Source of the DNA: Epichloe hybrida
Lineage: Eukaryota; Ascomycota; Sordariomycetes; Hypocreales; Clavicipitaceae
Reading direction: 5' to 3'
DNA length: 64,000 bases
Assembly (NCBI GenBank): GCA_019022495.1
Contig: JAFEKR010000010.1
Coordinates: forward strand, 186,001 to 250,000
Notes under the pieces: generated by a model
Told to the model about the DNA's origin: nothing
The model's input: only the letters and a program-made list of their open reading frames with translations
The model's database searches: none
In this document: positions 24,619 to 36,965 of the stretch, one piece after another
Layout: each line of letters opens with the position of its first letter
How positions within the stretch are numbered: position 1 is the first letter of the stretch
Made by a program: the position numbers and the translations under genes

Positions 24619-24835
24619 TATTATAAACTAGCCCCTAAGTAACTATAATAAGGCATTAATATAGTATTAAGAGACTTAAGGAAAAAGGAGAAAGGGTAAG
24701 AGGCTATCCCTAGTAATGCCCCTTATACCCCCTTAGCTACTTATATAAGCCTCCTTTTCTTACCCTAACTACTTTTACCACTCCCCTCTCTAACTACTAT
24801 ACAAACAATGCTTAGGCAAAGCCTAAGCCCTTACA
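24619..24835 (-). repeat. 5' LTR of the complete Gypsy element
   Basis: This is the partner of 17636-17852. It ends in an unmutated TTACA, followed at once by the target duplication GGTTA. Confidence 0.85.
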
Positions 24836-25740
24836 GGTTATAACCACTATCCGCTATTATCTATCTTCTATTTGCTTACTATATTATAGCGCCTATTTTG
24901 CTAAGTGTGTAAATACTATTTCCTAGGGTTAGATTCCTAGGCTTAAGTAAAGTTTATAGTGTTCCTTAATTCCCTAAGTTTAAATGCCTTATTTACTAGT
25001 GTTTAGTTTATATTTAATTCACTAGTTTATAACTACTTAAATTAACTAAGGTTATAATTATTTACTATCTAGGCTACTAGTATTATACTATACTAGCGCT
25101 ATAGTGTTTTAGTAATTATTTTTCGTGCTTATTCTTTAGGGGTTATTTCTTATTTAAGTGTCTAGCCTATTTATCTCCTATAATAGGACTTTCCTATTCT
25201 TTATTATAATATTCTCTCTTATAATAATTAGTCCTTATTACCTATCCTATGCTAAGCAGCTATTAGCTATTTTATTATAAGTATTTTAAGAACTTTTCTC
25301 TATAGTTATTTATAAGTTTTATATAGCCCTATAGTTCTATATTTATTCTATTAAGTCCTATAGTCCTTAATATTCTTATATTATCTAATAGTAGTGTTTT
25401 CTAACCTTAGCTAAATAATCTCCTTAAGTATAGTAATAACTATAGCTATATTCTATTATTTTTCTGTATTATTTCTAGCTATAGTTATACTCTAATAAAG
25501 TTTATAACTCCTTTTATCTCTAGTCTAGTTTATAGTTCTTTAATTATTTAACTTAATAATCTCTTAGAAGTTATTTATTAGGTATTCTTAGATATTAGAT
25601 ATTTAAGTCTAGTAATAATTTAACCTAATTAAAGAGTATTATAAGGTCCTAGTCTTATTACTATAAAGTAATACTAAAAATAATAGGGATAATAATAGTT
25701 ATATTCTTTTAGTCTATACTCTAGCTACGCCCTATATAAT
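24836..25740 (-). mobile_element. Older Gypsy-like retroelement, right remnant
   Basis: This continues the sequence interrupted at 17635 by the complete Gypsy insertion; the shared GGTTA marks the join. It is AT-rich and RIP-degraded with no open frame, and ends at the sharp composition change near 25740. No LTR was identified, so the element is probably truncated at this edge. Confidence 0.5.
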
Positions 25741-25779
25741 TATGGTTAACTATTACCTAAGCCATTCTCCACCTCAACA

Positions 25780-25827
<48 letters not shown>

Positions 25828-25828
25828 C
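25780..25828. repeat. 7-bp microsatellite (GCATCCC) at the composition boundary
   Basis: Seven near-perfect units of 7 bp lie about 40 bp after the last RIP-type sequence, marking the edge of the AT-rich block. Confidence 0.9.
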
Positions 25829-26500
25829 TTGTTACCGTGTTTCATGGTAGGCTTCGTAAGGCCTAGATTCACTTGTCTAGTAGACCTTCTGTTGAATCGC
25901 TTCCTTTTTACCTCTGTTAGATTTCCTAGATAGTGAATCTCCATCTGCAAAGCTCTTCTACGACGCATCTGAGACTTTGGTCATGTCGGCGAACCGCAGC
26001 GCGATGGCTGTAGGCTGTACGGAGTAGTCCATGAATAATTGCGTTTGTTGACGGCTTGTATGGTGACCAGCCGCCGAGCCGTATTGACGGACAGTGCGGG
26101 AAAGCGCATCCCTGACACATACTAGTGGTGGATTGCCATGTCTATGGTTTGTTTGTAGGGCCCACCTGCAAAGTGGTGGGTTACGAGTGGGTCGATCTCC
26201 TTTGACTCATGGACCTGCATGTACGCGACAACTCTAAAAGTTGGCAAACAAAAACCTCCTCACACACAAATCCATCACAACTACATAATGCACGTTGACC
26301 TTGATCTTTTACCATCCTGCCACGCCGCTCTCGACTTAAACCACCAACTCAACAGCAATACAAAAGCTTACTTCTTCACTTAAACAACTTTGAAATATTT
26401 ACCCTTGCCCACTTTCCTTTTCTCACAAATTCGCAAACTATCACCACCATCACCCTCGTCGAATTCCCACTTCGTTCAGCAACTTCAACAAACCGCGATA
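25829..26500 (+). promoter_or_regulatory. Upstream region of the HNH gene
   Basis: This is unique-looking sequence of normal composition with no supported gene. The last 200 bp are rich in CA and pyrimidine tracts, as in fungal 5' leaders. No specific promoter element is claimed. Confidence 0.3.
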
Positions 26501-27869
26501 ATGGACGAATATTACGCCGAATACTGTCAGCAGTATTCGAATGATCCTGTGGCACTAGATGCCTTGAAGAAATTCCTAGGTGATCGCCCTGTTTATCAGC
26601 CAACCGTTGAACTCCTCCCAGTCGATGAGTATGAGATGCGTTTAGATATCGTTGCGCGGATTGAGACGCAGGCTCGCGCTCATGATCCAAGTTTTCGGGT
26701 CAATGCAGCCATTTTTTCTCTGTTTATGGTAATGCCATTGCAGCAACTTCAGAGGCTAGACATGCCTGGACCAGGCTCCATTGATGGAATGGATGTTGAG
26801 TCCTTAGGCTTTGTACCTCAACTAATCCAGTCTTGTAAGTTTACTCTTACTCATAGTTCACAGGCCATCTTGTTAAACTTTATGTCAAGTCACTAGAGGA
26901 CCCAAGAAAGCCAACACACAACTGAGCAAGCTTACTTTGAGCGAGGCGTTCTCAGGCGAGGCAGCAAAGCTAAAGAAACGTTCTTCGCTTGGAAATGGAT
27001 TGGATCTAGCCACCGGAACTGGCCACAAGCGATTCCGCAGCGAAGGCAGCGGTATAATAGGTAGCGGCAGCGGCAGCGGCAGTCAAGCAAATGCCTCATC
27101 TTCCGACACTCAGCGCAATAGGTCAGAGTCATCAAAATGCCGACAGCGAGACGGCTATCAATGCATTATAACCAAGACAGACTGTCCGCAGGTTTGCCAC
27201 GTGGTTCCCTTTTCCTGGTGTGGAAGTGATCGCGGAGAAGTTATATCTAGGCTATTCCATGGGAAAACAGATCAATTCCTTCTTGGCGGGGAAAGAATCA
27301 ACATTGGAATTCGCGCCGATTTTGTATCTGGCAATTTGGATAAGTCATGGAATATGATTTGTCTGAGCGCATCGCTTCATACGTGGTGGGGCAAGGCCTA
27401 CTTTGGCCTAAAATATCTGGGCTCAATGCCCTTTCAGTCTGATAACGCTCAGATTAAGGTAATCGTCACGCTCGAATTTCGCTGGCTGAAGCAGAACAAG
27501 CACTCCAAGGCGACCGATACTCTCAATCAGCAACAGCAGCATGGTTTCCGAGCTAAGCTATTCGAGGCGCCTCAACCTGCTGTGGCAGCTAACGTGTGCC
27601 CATCTAACCGGCCAATCTTATCAGGCCAGACTTTTGACGTGGCTCTGGATGAAATCGACGCGCCCAAATTCATCACTGTCATAAAAATTCAGTGGGCTCT
27701 AGTACAACTAGCTGCTATGTCTGGCGGTGCTGAGCCTACCGACGAGTCTCGCCATGACCACCAAATGGACCAGCTTTTAGCTCAACAAGAAGTGCCAGTT
27801 AGCGTTGCGGAGTGGGTGTCACAGGTCCCCACTGGCCAGGTTCCTCCGGGCGAGAATGACAATAATTGA
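26501..27869 (+). CDS. Fungal HNH-nuclease domain protein
   Basis: A two-exon gene of about 437 residues. Exon 1 starts at the ATG at 26501; an upstream in-frame extension to 26390 is less likely because it reads through leader-like sequence. The donor GTAAGT lies at 26835. The first strong acceptor (CAG at 26863) would run into a stop, whereas AG at 26889 (or 26910) keeps frame with the long second exon ending at 27869. The C-terminal half has the fungal HNH_2-type signature: C-x-x-R-D-G-x-x-C (about residues 195-203), then VCHVVPFSW with the catalytic-type His near residue 215, and the later WNMICLS and LHTWWGKAYFGLKYLG blocks typical of these proteins. A GSGSGSGS linker precedes the domain. 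The family is common in ascomycetes, but its role is unknown. The gene sits right at the edge of the transposon block. Confidence 0.75.
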
Positions 27870-28610
27870 ACAAATGGAACAAATGGAATAGATAAAACAA
27901 ATGGAATAAATAGAACAAATAGAATAAATAGAATAAATGGAATAAATAGAATAAATAGAACAAATAGAATAAATAGAATAAATAAAACAAATAGAATAAA
28001 TAGAATAAATAAAACAAATAAAACAAATAGAACAAATAGAATAAATAGAATAAATAAAATAAATAGAATAAATAGAATAAATAAAACAAATGGAACAAAT
28101 GGAATAAATGGAACAAATGGAATAAATGGAACAAATGGAATAAATAGAATAAATAAAACAAATGGAACAAATGGAACAAATGGAATAAATAGAATAAATG
28201 GAATAAATGGAATAAATAAAACGGATAGAACAAATGGAATAAATAGAACAAATAAAATAGATAAAACAAATGGAATAAATAAAACAAATATAACAAATAG
28301 AACAAATGGAATAAATGGAATAAATGGAACAAATGGAATAAATGGAATAAATGGAATAAATGGAATAAATAGAATAAATAGAATAAATAAAACAAATAGA
28401 ATAAATAGAATAAATAGAATAAATAGAATAAATAGAATAAATAGAATAAATAGAATAAATAGAATAAATAGAATAAATAGAATAAATAGAATAAATAGAA
28501 TAAATAGAATAAATAGAATAAATGGAACGAATAAAACAAATAGAACGGATAGAACGGATTAAACGAATGGAACGAATGGAACGAATGGAACGGATTAAAC
28601 GAATACACTA
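27870..28610. repeat. 9-bp minisatellite (AATAAATAG / AACAAATGG units), about 740 bp
   Basis: About 80 tandem 9-bp units start immediately after the stop codon of the HNH gene. Variation is mostly at two positions (AAT/AAC and TAG/TGG), with a perfect AATAAATAG run around 28370-28520 and degenerate units at both ends. Because 9 is a multiple of 3, it creates a long spurious antisense frame of repeating F-Y-L. Confidence 0.95.
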
Positions 28611-28623
28611 TGGTCTTTGGCAT

Positions 28624-28988
28624 ATGCTTAACATATGCAGTGATTTTTCACCGCCTACCCAGTTAGCATTCAGAGGCTTCACCCTAACGAGACGAACCTT
28701 CTTGGAGCCGAGATCTACCGTTTCCAAAGAAAATGCCTGACAGCAAAGATTGGCATAGCATCATCTCGCTTTCGGCCGATCAACCTCCCCGCCCCGCCAA
28801 ATTGCATCACGACGAAACGTGGACGACTTGACGATTTAGAGACCAGCATTGAGGGTGCATGTATATTGTGCTATGTATATATATGTATGTATATATAAAG
28901 AAGAAGAAATTATTGGTCCTCTACAATTGCCATCCTTGTCGTTGCCCACGATCCCAAGTCGGACGCGTGTGACTGACTGACTGCTTTA
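28624..28988. other. Intergenic, 3' side of protease gene 1
   Basis: No gene seen. A TA/TG-rich stretch (ATGTATATATATGTATGTAT, about 28873-28895) may form part of the 3' end of the minus-strand protease gene. Confidence 0.4.
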
Positions 28989-30365
28989 CTACTTCTGGTA
29001 AGAATTGTTGTTGTTGCCAATCAGATTGGGCGACCCGCGCGTGTCGCCGGCAACTTTGTCCTTTGTGGCGGTTGACAGAAGATGCTTGGTGACGCCGTCA
29101 ACGCCGGTAGCGCCGTCCACGGAGATGGCGTAAAGAGCGAGGCCGACAACATGAGGAGTCGCCATGGAGGTGCCCGAGATGGTCTTCTCGGACGAGTCTC
29201 CCGTGTTCCAGGCAGAGGTGATGTTCGATCCAGGGGCGCAAATGTCCACGACGGAGCCAAAGTTGCTGTACGAGGCGAGGGTCCAGTCGCGATTGATGGC
29301 GGCGACGGTGATGGCGCTCGGGGCCGACGCGGGAGACACGTTGGAGGCATCCTGGGCCCCGTTGCCGGCGGCGATGATGGACAAGACGCCCGAGGCCGAG
29401 GCCCTCTCGACGGCCGTGTTGAAGGCGGTCGACTTGGGGCCGCCGAGGGACATGTTGATGGCGGCCCTCTTGGTGCGGCCCTTTCGGACGATGTCGTTGA
29501 CCGCCCAGTTGTATCCGGCCAGGATGACGGACGTGCTGGACGACCTGCTGTTGAAGATCTTGACGGCGAGCAGCTTGGCGTTCTTGGCCACTCCGTACGT
29601 CTTGCCGCCGATGGTGCCGGCGACGTGGGTGCCGTGGCCGACGTTGTCCGTCCTCGTCAGATACGCGCTCCAGGCGTGAGATGCGCGGCCCTCGAACTCC
29701 TCGTGCGTGGTTCGGATGCCCGTGTCGATGACATAGGCGTACGTGTCCTTCCCGGCAGATTCCTGATAGCCGTACTCGGTGGCATATGGGGCCCGGTGAG
29801 AGATGCTTCCTAGTCCCCATGTCGCATTTTTCTGTTGGATGAAGTTGCTGCCCCCGCCGCTGGAAGGTGGCTCCTTGTCGTCGTCTCTTGCTTCGAGTTG
29901 CTGGTCATCAGTGATCCAGTCGAGAGTCCAGATTTTGTCTTGCTCAACAGCCTCGACCTGAGTCATCACATCATGTTAGCATGCCTCATCATGAATGGGG
30001 AGAAGAAAAAAAAAAAAGTCTCAACTAACGTCAGGATGAGCTTTGATCTGGGCCAGAACCGCCTCACTGAAACTACCGACGTAGCCCATGAAGCCGTAAA
30101 TTCCGTCCAACATGGTCTCCACTCCCTTGATGGCCTCGTCGCCAGATGCTCTTGCGTGAACCCCGTTGACCCATCTCATATGGCTCTCGAGCACTGCTGG
30201 CTTGGAGCCGGGCTTCAGCGTGACGATGAACTTGCCAGGAATCACCTGGCCACCCTGTGCTGCTTGGATCTTGGCGTTTCCGGCATCGGGCCCAGTCGGT
30301 GCCGCGATGGCCTGCGAAGCAAGCGCCGCCGCCGCCGTGAGAACAAGGTTCTTGACGTTCAACAT
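28989..30365 (-). CDS. Secreted subtilisin-like serine protease (S8A, proteinase K type), gene 1
   Basis: Two exons, 30365-30030 and 29957-28989, with a 72-bp intron (donor GTTAGT, acceptor CTCAG), encode 434 residues. The start is the Met of MLNVKN; a longer frame begins only at a TTG. Residues 1-21 form a signal peptide. An I9 inhibitor propeptide follows (GKFIVTLKP to HPDVEAVEQD), then the S8 domain with Asp190 (VIDTG), His220 (GHGTHVAGT), oxyanion Asn311 (AAGN) and Ser376 (GTSMATPH). The protein should be exported as a zymogen and cleave its own propeptide. It ends with an N-rich tail. Length and order fit fungal extracellular alkaline or cuticle-degrading type proteases. The neighbouring gene at 32041-33450 is a diverged relative in the same direction. 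Confidence 0.95.
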
Positions 30366-32040
30366 TCTGGTTCTCAACTGCTGGGAGGAGGTGCTCTTGT
30401 TTTAGTGATGCGAAGGAAGCCGAGTTTGATGCAGAAAACTTCCAAACCAACATGTCCAGGCATCATGGGCCCTTAAGTACTTTTTTTTTTCTCTCCCAAC
30501 AAGAGCAAATATTGTGAGATCGGGCCGCTGCCCCCAAGAGTAGATTTGGCTCGGGGCGTTTTCCCGTGTGCCCGCCTGGAAGAAGAATAGCGAACAAATG
30601 CACAGACTGGATCGAGCAGAAGGGAACGTGAACATCTGCCGCGCGCTACAATCCGACTTGTGCTCTCGAACAAGTTCGGAGTCTGGCCAACCCCATCCCA
30701 TTCCCATCGGGTGGATAGGATCGCATCCATCACGATGTATCTGCAACAAGGTTTCCATACCCTCCTCGCGACCATATTAGGAAAGCGCTGCCGGACAACA
30801 TGGCCACCAAGAGGCTGCCATGATGTGCATCGTCGCGAAACTCAACCACAACGGTTGCTCGCTCAGTCCTGACTTCTTTGAGCCCGAGCTCTTGGCGAGG
30901 ATTGAAAGGAATCCAACGAAAGGAAAGAGACAAAGCCACCAAGCTGGCTCCACATCTAGCGTCCGTTGCAGAACCCTTTCCGCGAATTCGAGAAAGAAAG
31001 GGAAAAAAAAACCTGTCTCCAGAAGTCCGTCCACAACGGGTCGCACTCCGCTCGGACTCGGGGAGCGCGACAAAGTGATGCCAACAGCACCGAGCGGCTC
31101 TGCACTTTGTAGCGCACGCGAGGACAATAGATTGTAGAAGGTCGAAAAGAGTGCGGAGCAGAGGAGAACCTAGCTGTGCACTAGAAAACGGGCCTCTGCT
31201 CAGGGGTTTCATGGCCAAGAAGTCAAAGACAATGGCTCGGCCGCGACCGTGATTGGAAAGGGGAAAAAAAAAACCTTGCGGTCGAGCCCCGCATAATACA
31301 TACATACATACATATCACTGACCTCTCGCAACACGAACTCCAATCATGTTGGCGGCGGGGCGGGTTAAAAAAACTCAAAAACTTGGAAGCGCGGGTCGCG
31401 ACGCGCTAGGGTGGCAAACTATTTCTCGAACTGGGTGCAATTGTGCACTTTGAAGAGATGCGATTCGCTGTTTGATTTAGAGCAATGGAGGACCTTCACA
31501 TCAGAAATGTGACGGCTGCTTGCCATTGGCACACGATACGCAGCATAACTTGGCCGTCTGCGCAGCCATCACACAAATTGGACAAGCCATCTCGGGGGAT
31601 TGTAACCGTCATGTCATGGTTAGATACTACCTTGCCGAGTCATTGACAGGTATCGTTCGACTGATGGCAAGGTGAAGTGCACGTACTACTGCTGACGCTC
31701 GAACGCCTTATTTCGCGGAACAACCACCGAGGATCAAGGTACGTCCACAGACCTGCCCACTTTTTTTTTTTTTTTTTTTTTAAGTGGTGCACGAGTGACG
31801 AGAAAAAAAAGTCACTAATGTCATGTATGTTCAATGCGAGGAAGAAAAAAAAAAAGTAAATACAATCGAAAGAACATGCCCCCATCCATGTGCCCTGCTG
31901 CAGCCTTCATAACGTCGTCGTCATTTCCTCATGCTATTGTGATGCCCGCAACCCAAGAGATATGTCCCCCCCCCCCACAAAGGTGGACGTTCCTATGTAC
32001 AGAATCCGTTCCCCGTCATTCGCTGGCGCCGGCGCCCAGC
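30366..32040. other. Intergenic region between the two protease genes
   Basis: Upstream sequence of protease gene 1 and downstream sequence of gene 2. It holds several homopolymer tracts (poly-T at about 30481 and 31761-31781, poly-A at about 31260, 31801 and 31847) and a TACA repeat (about 31299-31312). Open frames here overlap each other on both strands and show no recognisable protein, so I see no gene. Confidence 0.45.
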
Positions 32041-33450
<1,410 letters not shown>

Positions 33451-35494
33451 GTTTGCGATTTGGTAACTTGGAAAGAAGTTTCTGGACCTTGTTCTGGGTC
33501 GTGTATGTGTGCAAGATGGGCGAGATAAGCGAGATGGGAAAAATGATGGGGATGAAGCGCCTTGGAATCCAATTTCTTTCCATGATGCTGGGCGGGAGAA
33601 GGCCAATCTATTTATCTTTCTGGCCTTGATCCAAGTTTGCCTGCCAAGTGCCTCGTCGAAAGCAGGACTTCCAAGCCGGTGACTTTGTCGAGCTCCCACC
33701 GTTCCGTCGTCGGTACTGGTAGGTTACTAGCAAGTTGGCAACCCAGACCCAAGATTACATTGCAGTCCGGCGCCGTGTCGAGTTCGTCGACAATTGGCAG
33801 GTGATTTGGCCAGCAATCTCGTTGTCCTCCGGACTCCTCCCTGAACCAGACGGTTAGGCGCAGATCAACGGCAATCTTGTCCGCGTGCACCCACACGTAC
33901 GATAACATGCGTTCTTCTCGGCCGTGTCGCGGGGGCGTCGCCTACATTGCGTGATTGCCTACATTGCCTACAACATGGCCCCGGATGACCATTACCTCCC
34001 TAAACGAGGCTAGACCCAGGAGGGGAGGGAGCAATCGCCATGGACAACCAGCCGCGTCAAAAGGTCCCGGAGACCCTGTCCCTTGTCCCCTGTCCCCTGT
34101 TCCCTGTTCTGTTCCCTGTCTCCTATCCCCTGTTCTCACGAGTTCACGAGACTCTGCTTGCTTGCCGAGTTGATGGAAGATTTGTCGGCAGGCAACAAGG
34201 CGATGATGGATTGAATTTGCCATTGGACAGGCTGCGAATAGATAAGTCGATACACGAAGAAGCTCGGAAACTCCCCGAGGCCGTTGGGGAGCGCCAAAGG
34301 TGCATTGCTGATTGGCTGTGCAATTCATGATAACGGGCCTCCTTTTGCAGATCGGCAAGCCGCCCATTGATTGGAAAATGCACCCTGGCTGGAACCCGTC
34401 GTTACCTGGGTCCCCAGCCCTAGCTCTCTCGGCCGTATGTGTATATATGTGCGGGGAATGATGCCTATTCCTCCGTACCGGCGACATCTCCGTCACACGC
34501 TGGTCGATGCAATGCGATGCCTGGGCAGCGTCACATTTCTCTCCGAGCATCCACTCTTGATTCAGGCGGCTGACTGTTTGCAAAAGCCAACATGTTTCCA
34601 CAATCAAGGCTACTTACTCGCTCGGTTCTGACCTTCTAAATTCAGATCCCTCGTCAGGTCGACCAGGACCTGGGGACCTTTGCGGCACCAAGTTGACGCG
34701 CCTTGGTCAAGCACGTCATCGGGTCCTCACATAGGACGACGTTGTCGCAACAGCCTTAGTGTACCGATACAGATAATCTGCTCTCGACGTGACTCCATTG
34801 GTTCGAAGGAGGAAGTGCTGTCCCTTCTTCGGCGCAAGGGAAAATTCGTGTCGGAAAACAAATCCGAGGAACGAGAGACTGACCCCAGTCGAAAGTATCG
34901 AGCGTGCCGTGCGTGCAAATCGGCAAGCCGTACGGATGGATTACGGACTAGTAGTAACTACTACTTGCATTGCAGCGCCCCGCCCCGTTATATGCAAACC
35001 ACTGTAACAATAGATCGGCCAGGCTTCCCATCCTTCCTTCCCCGCGAAACACCCCCAACCCCAACCATTCTTTTGACATCACCGACAGCCCCAACAGTCA
35101 CAAGCTCCTACTTTGGTCCCGCTTGACCAGCACCTGGCGACTCTGTCCCATCACTTATCATCGTTGGGAAAGGCCTGCACCATGGCAGCTAGTCTATCAG
35201 TCTTCTTCTAGGACCGTCATCGCCATGGCCGATATAGCATCGCAGTCCAAGGGTAGCCATGGCCTTGTGTCGGGCGATACGTTCGATTGGGGTAGAGAAC
35301 GTGGATGCCATGTCACCAACTCAGATCCAGATGCTAGAGATGGCGCAAGACGTTTTGAAGGAGCGTATGGATATTATCGCGCGCGAGCCTCGGATCTTTC
35401 TACAAAACTTACGCTATGCCATGGACTTTGCCTGGGCTAAATGCGGCTTCTGTTACCTTTTGTTACTGAAACTATCGATACTGTTGCCATCTTC
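33451..35494. other. Intergenic region with degenerate repeats and an unknown coding relic
   Basis: Upstream region of protease gene 2, then about 1 kb with no recognisable gene. A degenerate CCCTGT/CCCCTGTT microsatellite lies at about 34075-34135. At about 35310-35440 a plus-strand frame (around PTQIQMLEMAQDV to AMDFAWAKC) looks protein-like but is short, has no start or stop context, and is unknown to me. It may be a fragment of a lost gene. Confidence 0.4.
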
Positions 35495-36560
35495 ACAAGC
35501 ATACCGCATGGTTCCGGCCGTGGCAGATCGGGTCAGAACAAATGGTCTACTTTCCGGGTCAGCCTCGACCAGAGCATCGTGAGAGGCCTTTCCGTGCAGT
35601 TCTGCATGCAAGCTCCGGCCCCAAAGCCCGACATCTCGACGACCTTTCAGCTTGTCCGGAACTTGAAGCGAAGGCTCATGAACGGTATACTGTCAACCAT
35701 GGTCGGTCATGGTGTACCCATTGTTGTCATTGCAAATGCAGTCAATCCCCTCCTCACGAAGCTTCTTCACGGCTCGCCAGAACATACGGCTTCACATTTG
35801 CAATCAACCGCATGCCGAGCTTGTGGTGCTCTTTGATCTACCCCCCTTCTGGGTCTGGGAAGCGATGTCTTGCAGAGTCTTTCCCACGACGATGATCTCC
35901 TCGAGTCCTCCGCAATCCTGCCTGTACACCTTGTTGACCCCACATGTACCACATGCCGTCCATCTCGGCACCAATTGAGTATTTGCCGCGACCGTGGCTC
36001 GTTGAGAAGAACGCGATGCAGCCAGAAGGCGTAGCGTTGATCAGCAAGGGGATGTTCTTGTACAAGGGATCAGTCTTGTACACGTCGTAACCAAATCTGT
36101 CCATGGCCGATGTGTCAAAACGTCTCCCAGACAAATTCATGGGTGACGCTTTCTCGCCTAGGCCGACATGGAGTGTCCCACGGTTATAGCGAGAATAATG
36201 AGTCCGTTGAGAAGGTGGTTCTGAAGACATTCGAGCGTATGAGCTCAAAATTGAGGGTAAAAGGGAGCTCTTGGCAGGTGCTCTTCAGTCGAACGGCGGG
36301 CTCATTGCCTGGCGGGCTAATGTGCTCCCAGGCGGACGGCACCGGCTCCTGTTGCGGTATCGTAGATGCGTGTGTACGGAGGTGAGTCCAAGTCAAGGGG
36401 TCAATGGGGCGTTATATACCTGGGCATTTTTGAAAGAGCGAACTTGGCATGTGACCCATCCCCACGGTGACTTACACACCAAGTGCGTTCCGATATCGTG
36501 CCATTTCGGACGAATAGAGATACTTGATCACGTGGGGGAGTCTGAGGCACCTGAAGCCCT
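35495..36560 (-). pseudogene. Decayed glycoside hydrolase family 31 (alpha-glucosidase-like) relic
   Basis: Several minus-strand blocks in different frames line up in the order of one GH31 protein. An N-terminal block at about 36396-36184 carries THLRTHASTIP and PFTLNFELIR. Next comes FGYDVYKTDPLYKNIPLL with the SGCIAFFSTSH and MDGMW motifs (about 36110-35945). After a frameshift near 35940 comes GGLEEIIVVGKTLQDIA, then MRLIANVKPYVLAS, EEGIDCICNDNNGYTMTD and RPFVLTRSATAGTMRYA, ending near 35495. Frameshifts, internal stops and loss of the C-terminal half show it is dead. The intact family hydrolyses alpha-glycosidic bonds. The start and 3' limits are approximate. Confidence 0.8.
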
Positions 36561-36583
36561 TGCGCATGCGAAGAGCTTCGTCA

Positions 36584-36965
36584 TTATTTCCAATCAAGAC
36601 GGAACTGCCCTTCGTGGCCTGGCTCTCATCTAATCGTCTGCTACGTCTCCTCCTTCTCCCCCTGCTCCTCCAATTTCTTATTCAGATTCTTCAGCCGTAG
36701 CTCTCGCGGTATCCGTCTTCTTTCAGATGCCAGACATAGGCACCGGCCAACATTACCCAGCTAACTAAGAGCGTTGATGAGGGCAATGGCAACGGCGCGC
36801 TTCGCCGGCGGCCGGTGTAAAGACGAGCTTGGCCAGGAGAACTAAAGGATGAAGAAATCCGGCGTAATAAAACCCTATTTGGAGGAACAGGGGCGATATA
36901 ACGGGCAGCGACGTCCAGGGTAGACATGCTGATGACGAAGCCAACAGCTCAGCTCAGCTCAGCTC
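36584..36965 (-). pseudogene. C-terminal fragment of an MFS permease (allantoate/nicotinate permease-like), decayed
   Basis: On the minus strand, in shifting frames, the pieces GFVISMSTLDVAARYI, AKRAVAIALINALS (followed by a stop), LGNV and LKNLNKKLEEQ, then a GHEGQFRLDW-type end, follow the order of the last helices and cytosolic tail of fungal MFS anion:cation symporters. The stop at the tail (TAG beside CAG) and another (TGA for CGA) fit C-to-T changes. Only the last third remains. It lies upstream of the GH31 relic in the same direction, with about 30 bp between them. Confidence 0.65.

Larger units (their letters stand above)
17636..24835 (-). mobile_element. Complete Gypsy-type LTR retrotransposon, 7.2 kb, RIP-degraded
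   Basis: The 217-bp LTRs at 17636-17852 and 24619-24835 are flanked by the identical 5-bp duplication GGTTA at 17631-17635 and 24836-24840, so both ends are exact. On the minus strand, reading through stops, about 22470-21700 translates to a Gypsy reverse transcriptase. Recognisable pieces are a VNYYTLNK motif (family VDYRALNK), a YPFSLANAL motif (family MPFGLANAP) and YLDNILIY near 22066-22085 (family YLDDILIY, one Asp changed as G-to-A mutation would do). RNase H and integrase regions should follow toward 18000 but are too degraded for me to delimit. No frame is intact. Confidence 0.88.

Noticed and set aside
27799..28623. A 274-codon minus-strand frame of repeating F-Y-L / F-H-L
   Set aside because: It is the translation of the 9-bp minisatellite, which has no stop in any minus-strand frame because of its unit sequence; no real protein is implied.
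29082..29820. Long plus- and minus-strand frames over protease gene 1
   Set aside because: They are shadows in other frames of the GC-rich protease exon, which has a complete catalytic triad in its own frame.
36691..36927. A 78-codon frame that looked like a small mitochondrial membrane protein
   Set aside because: Other frames of the same strand line up with the last helices of MFS permeases, so it is better read as a decayed permease fragment.
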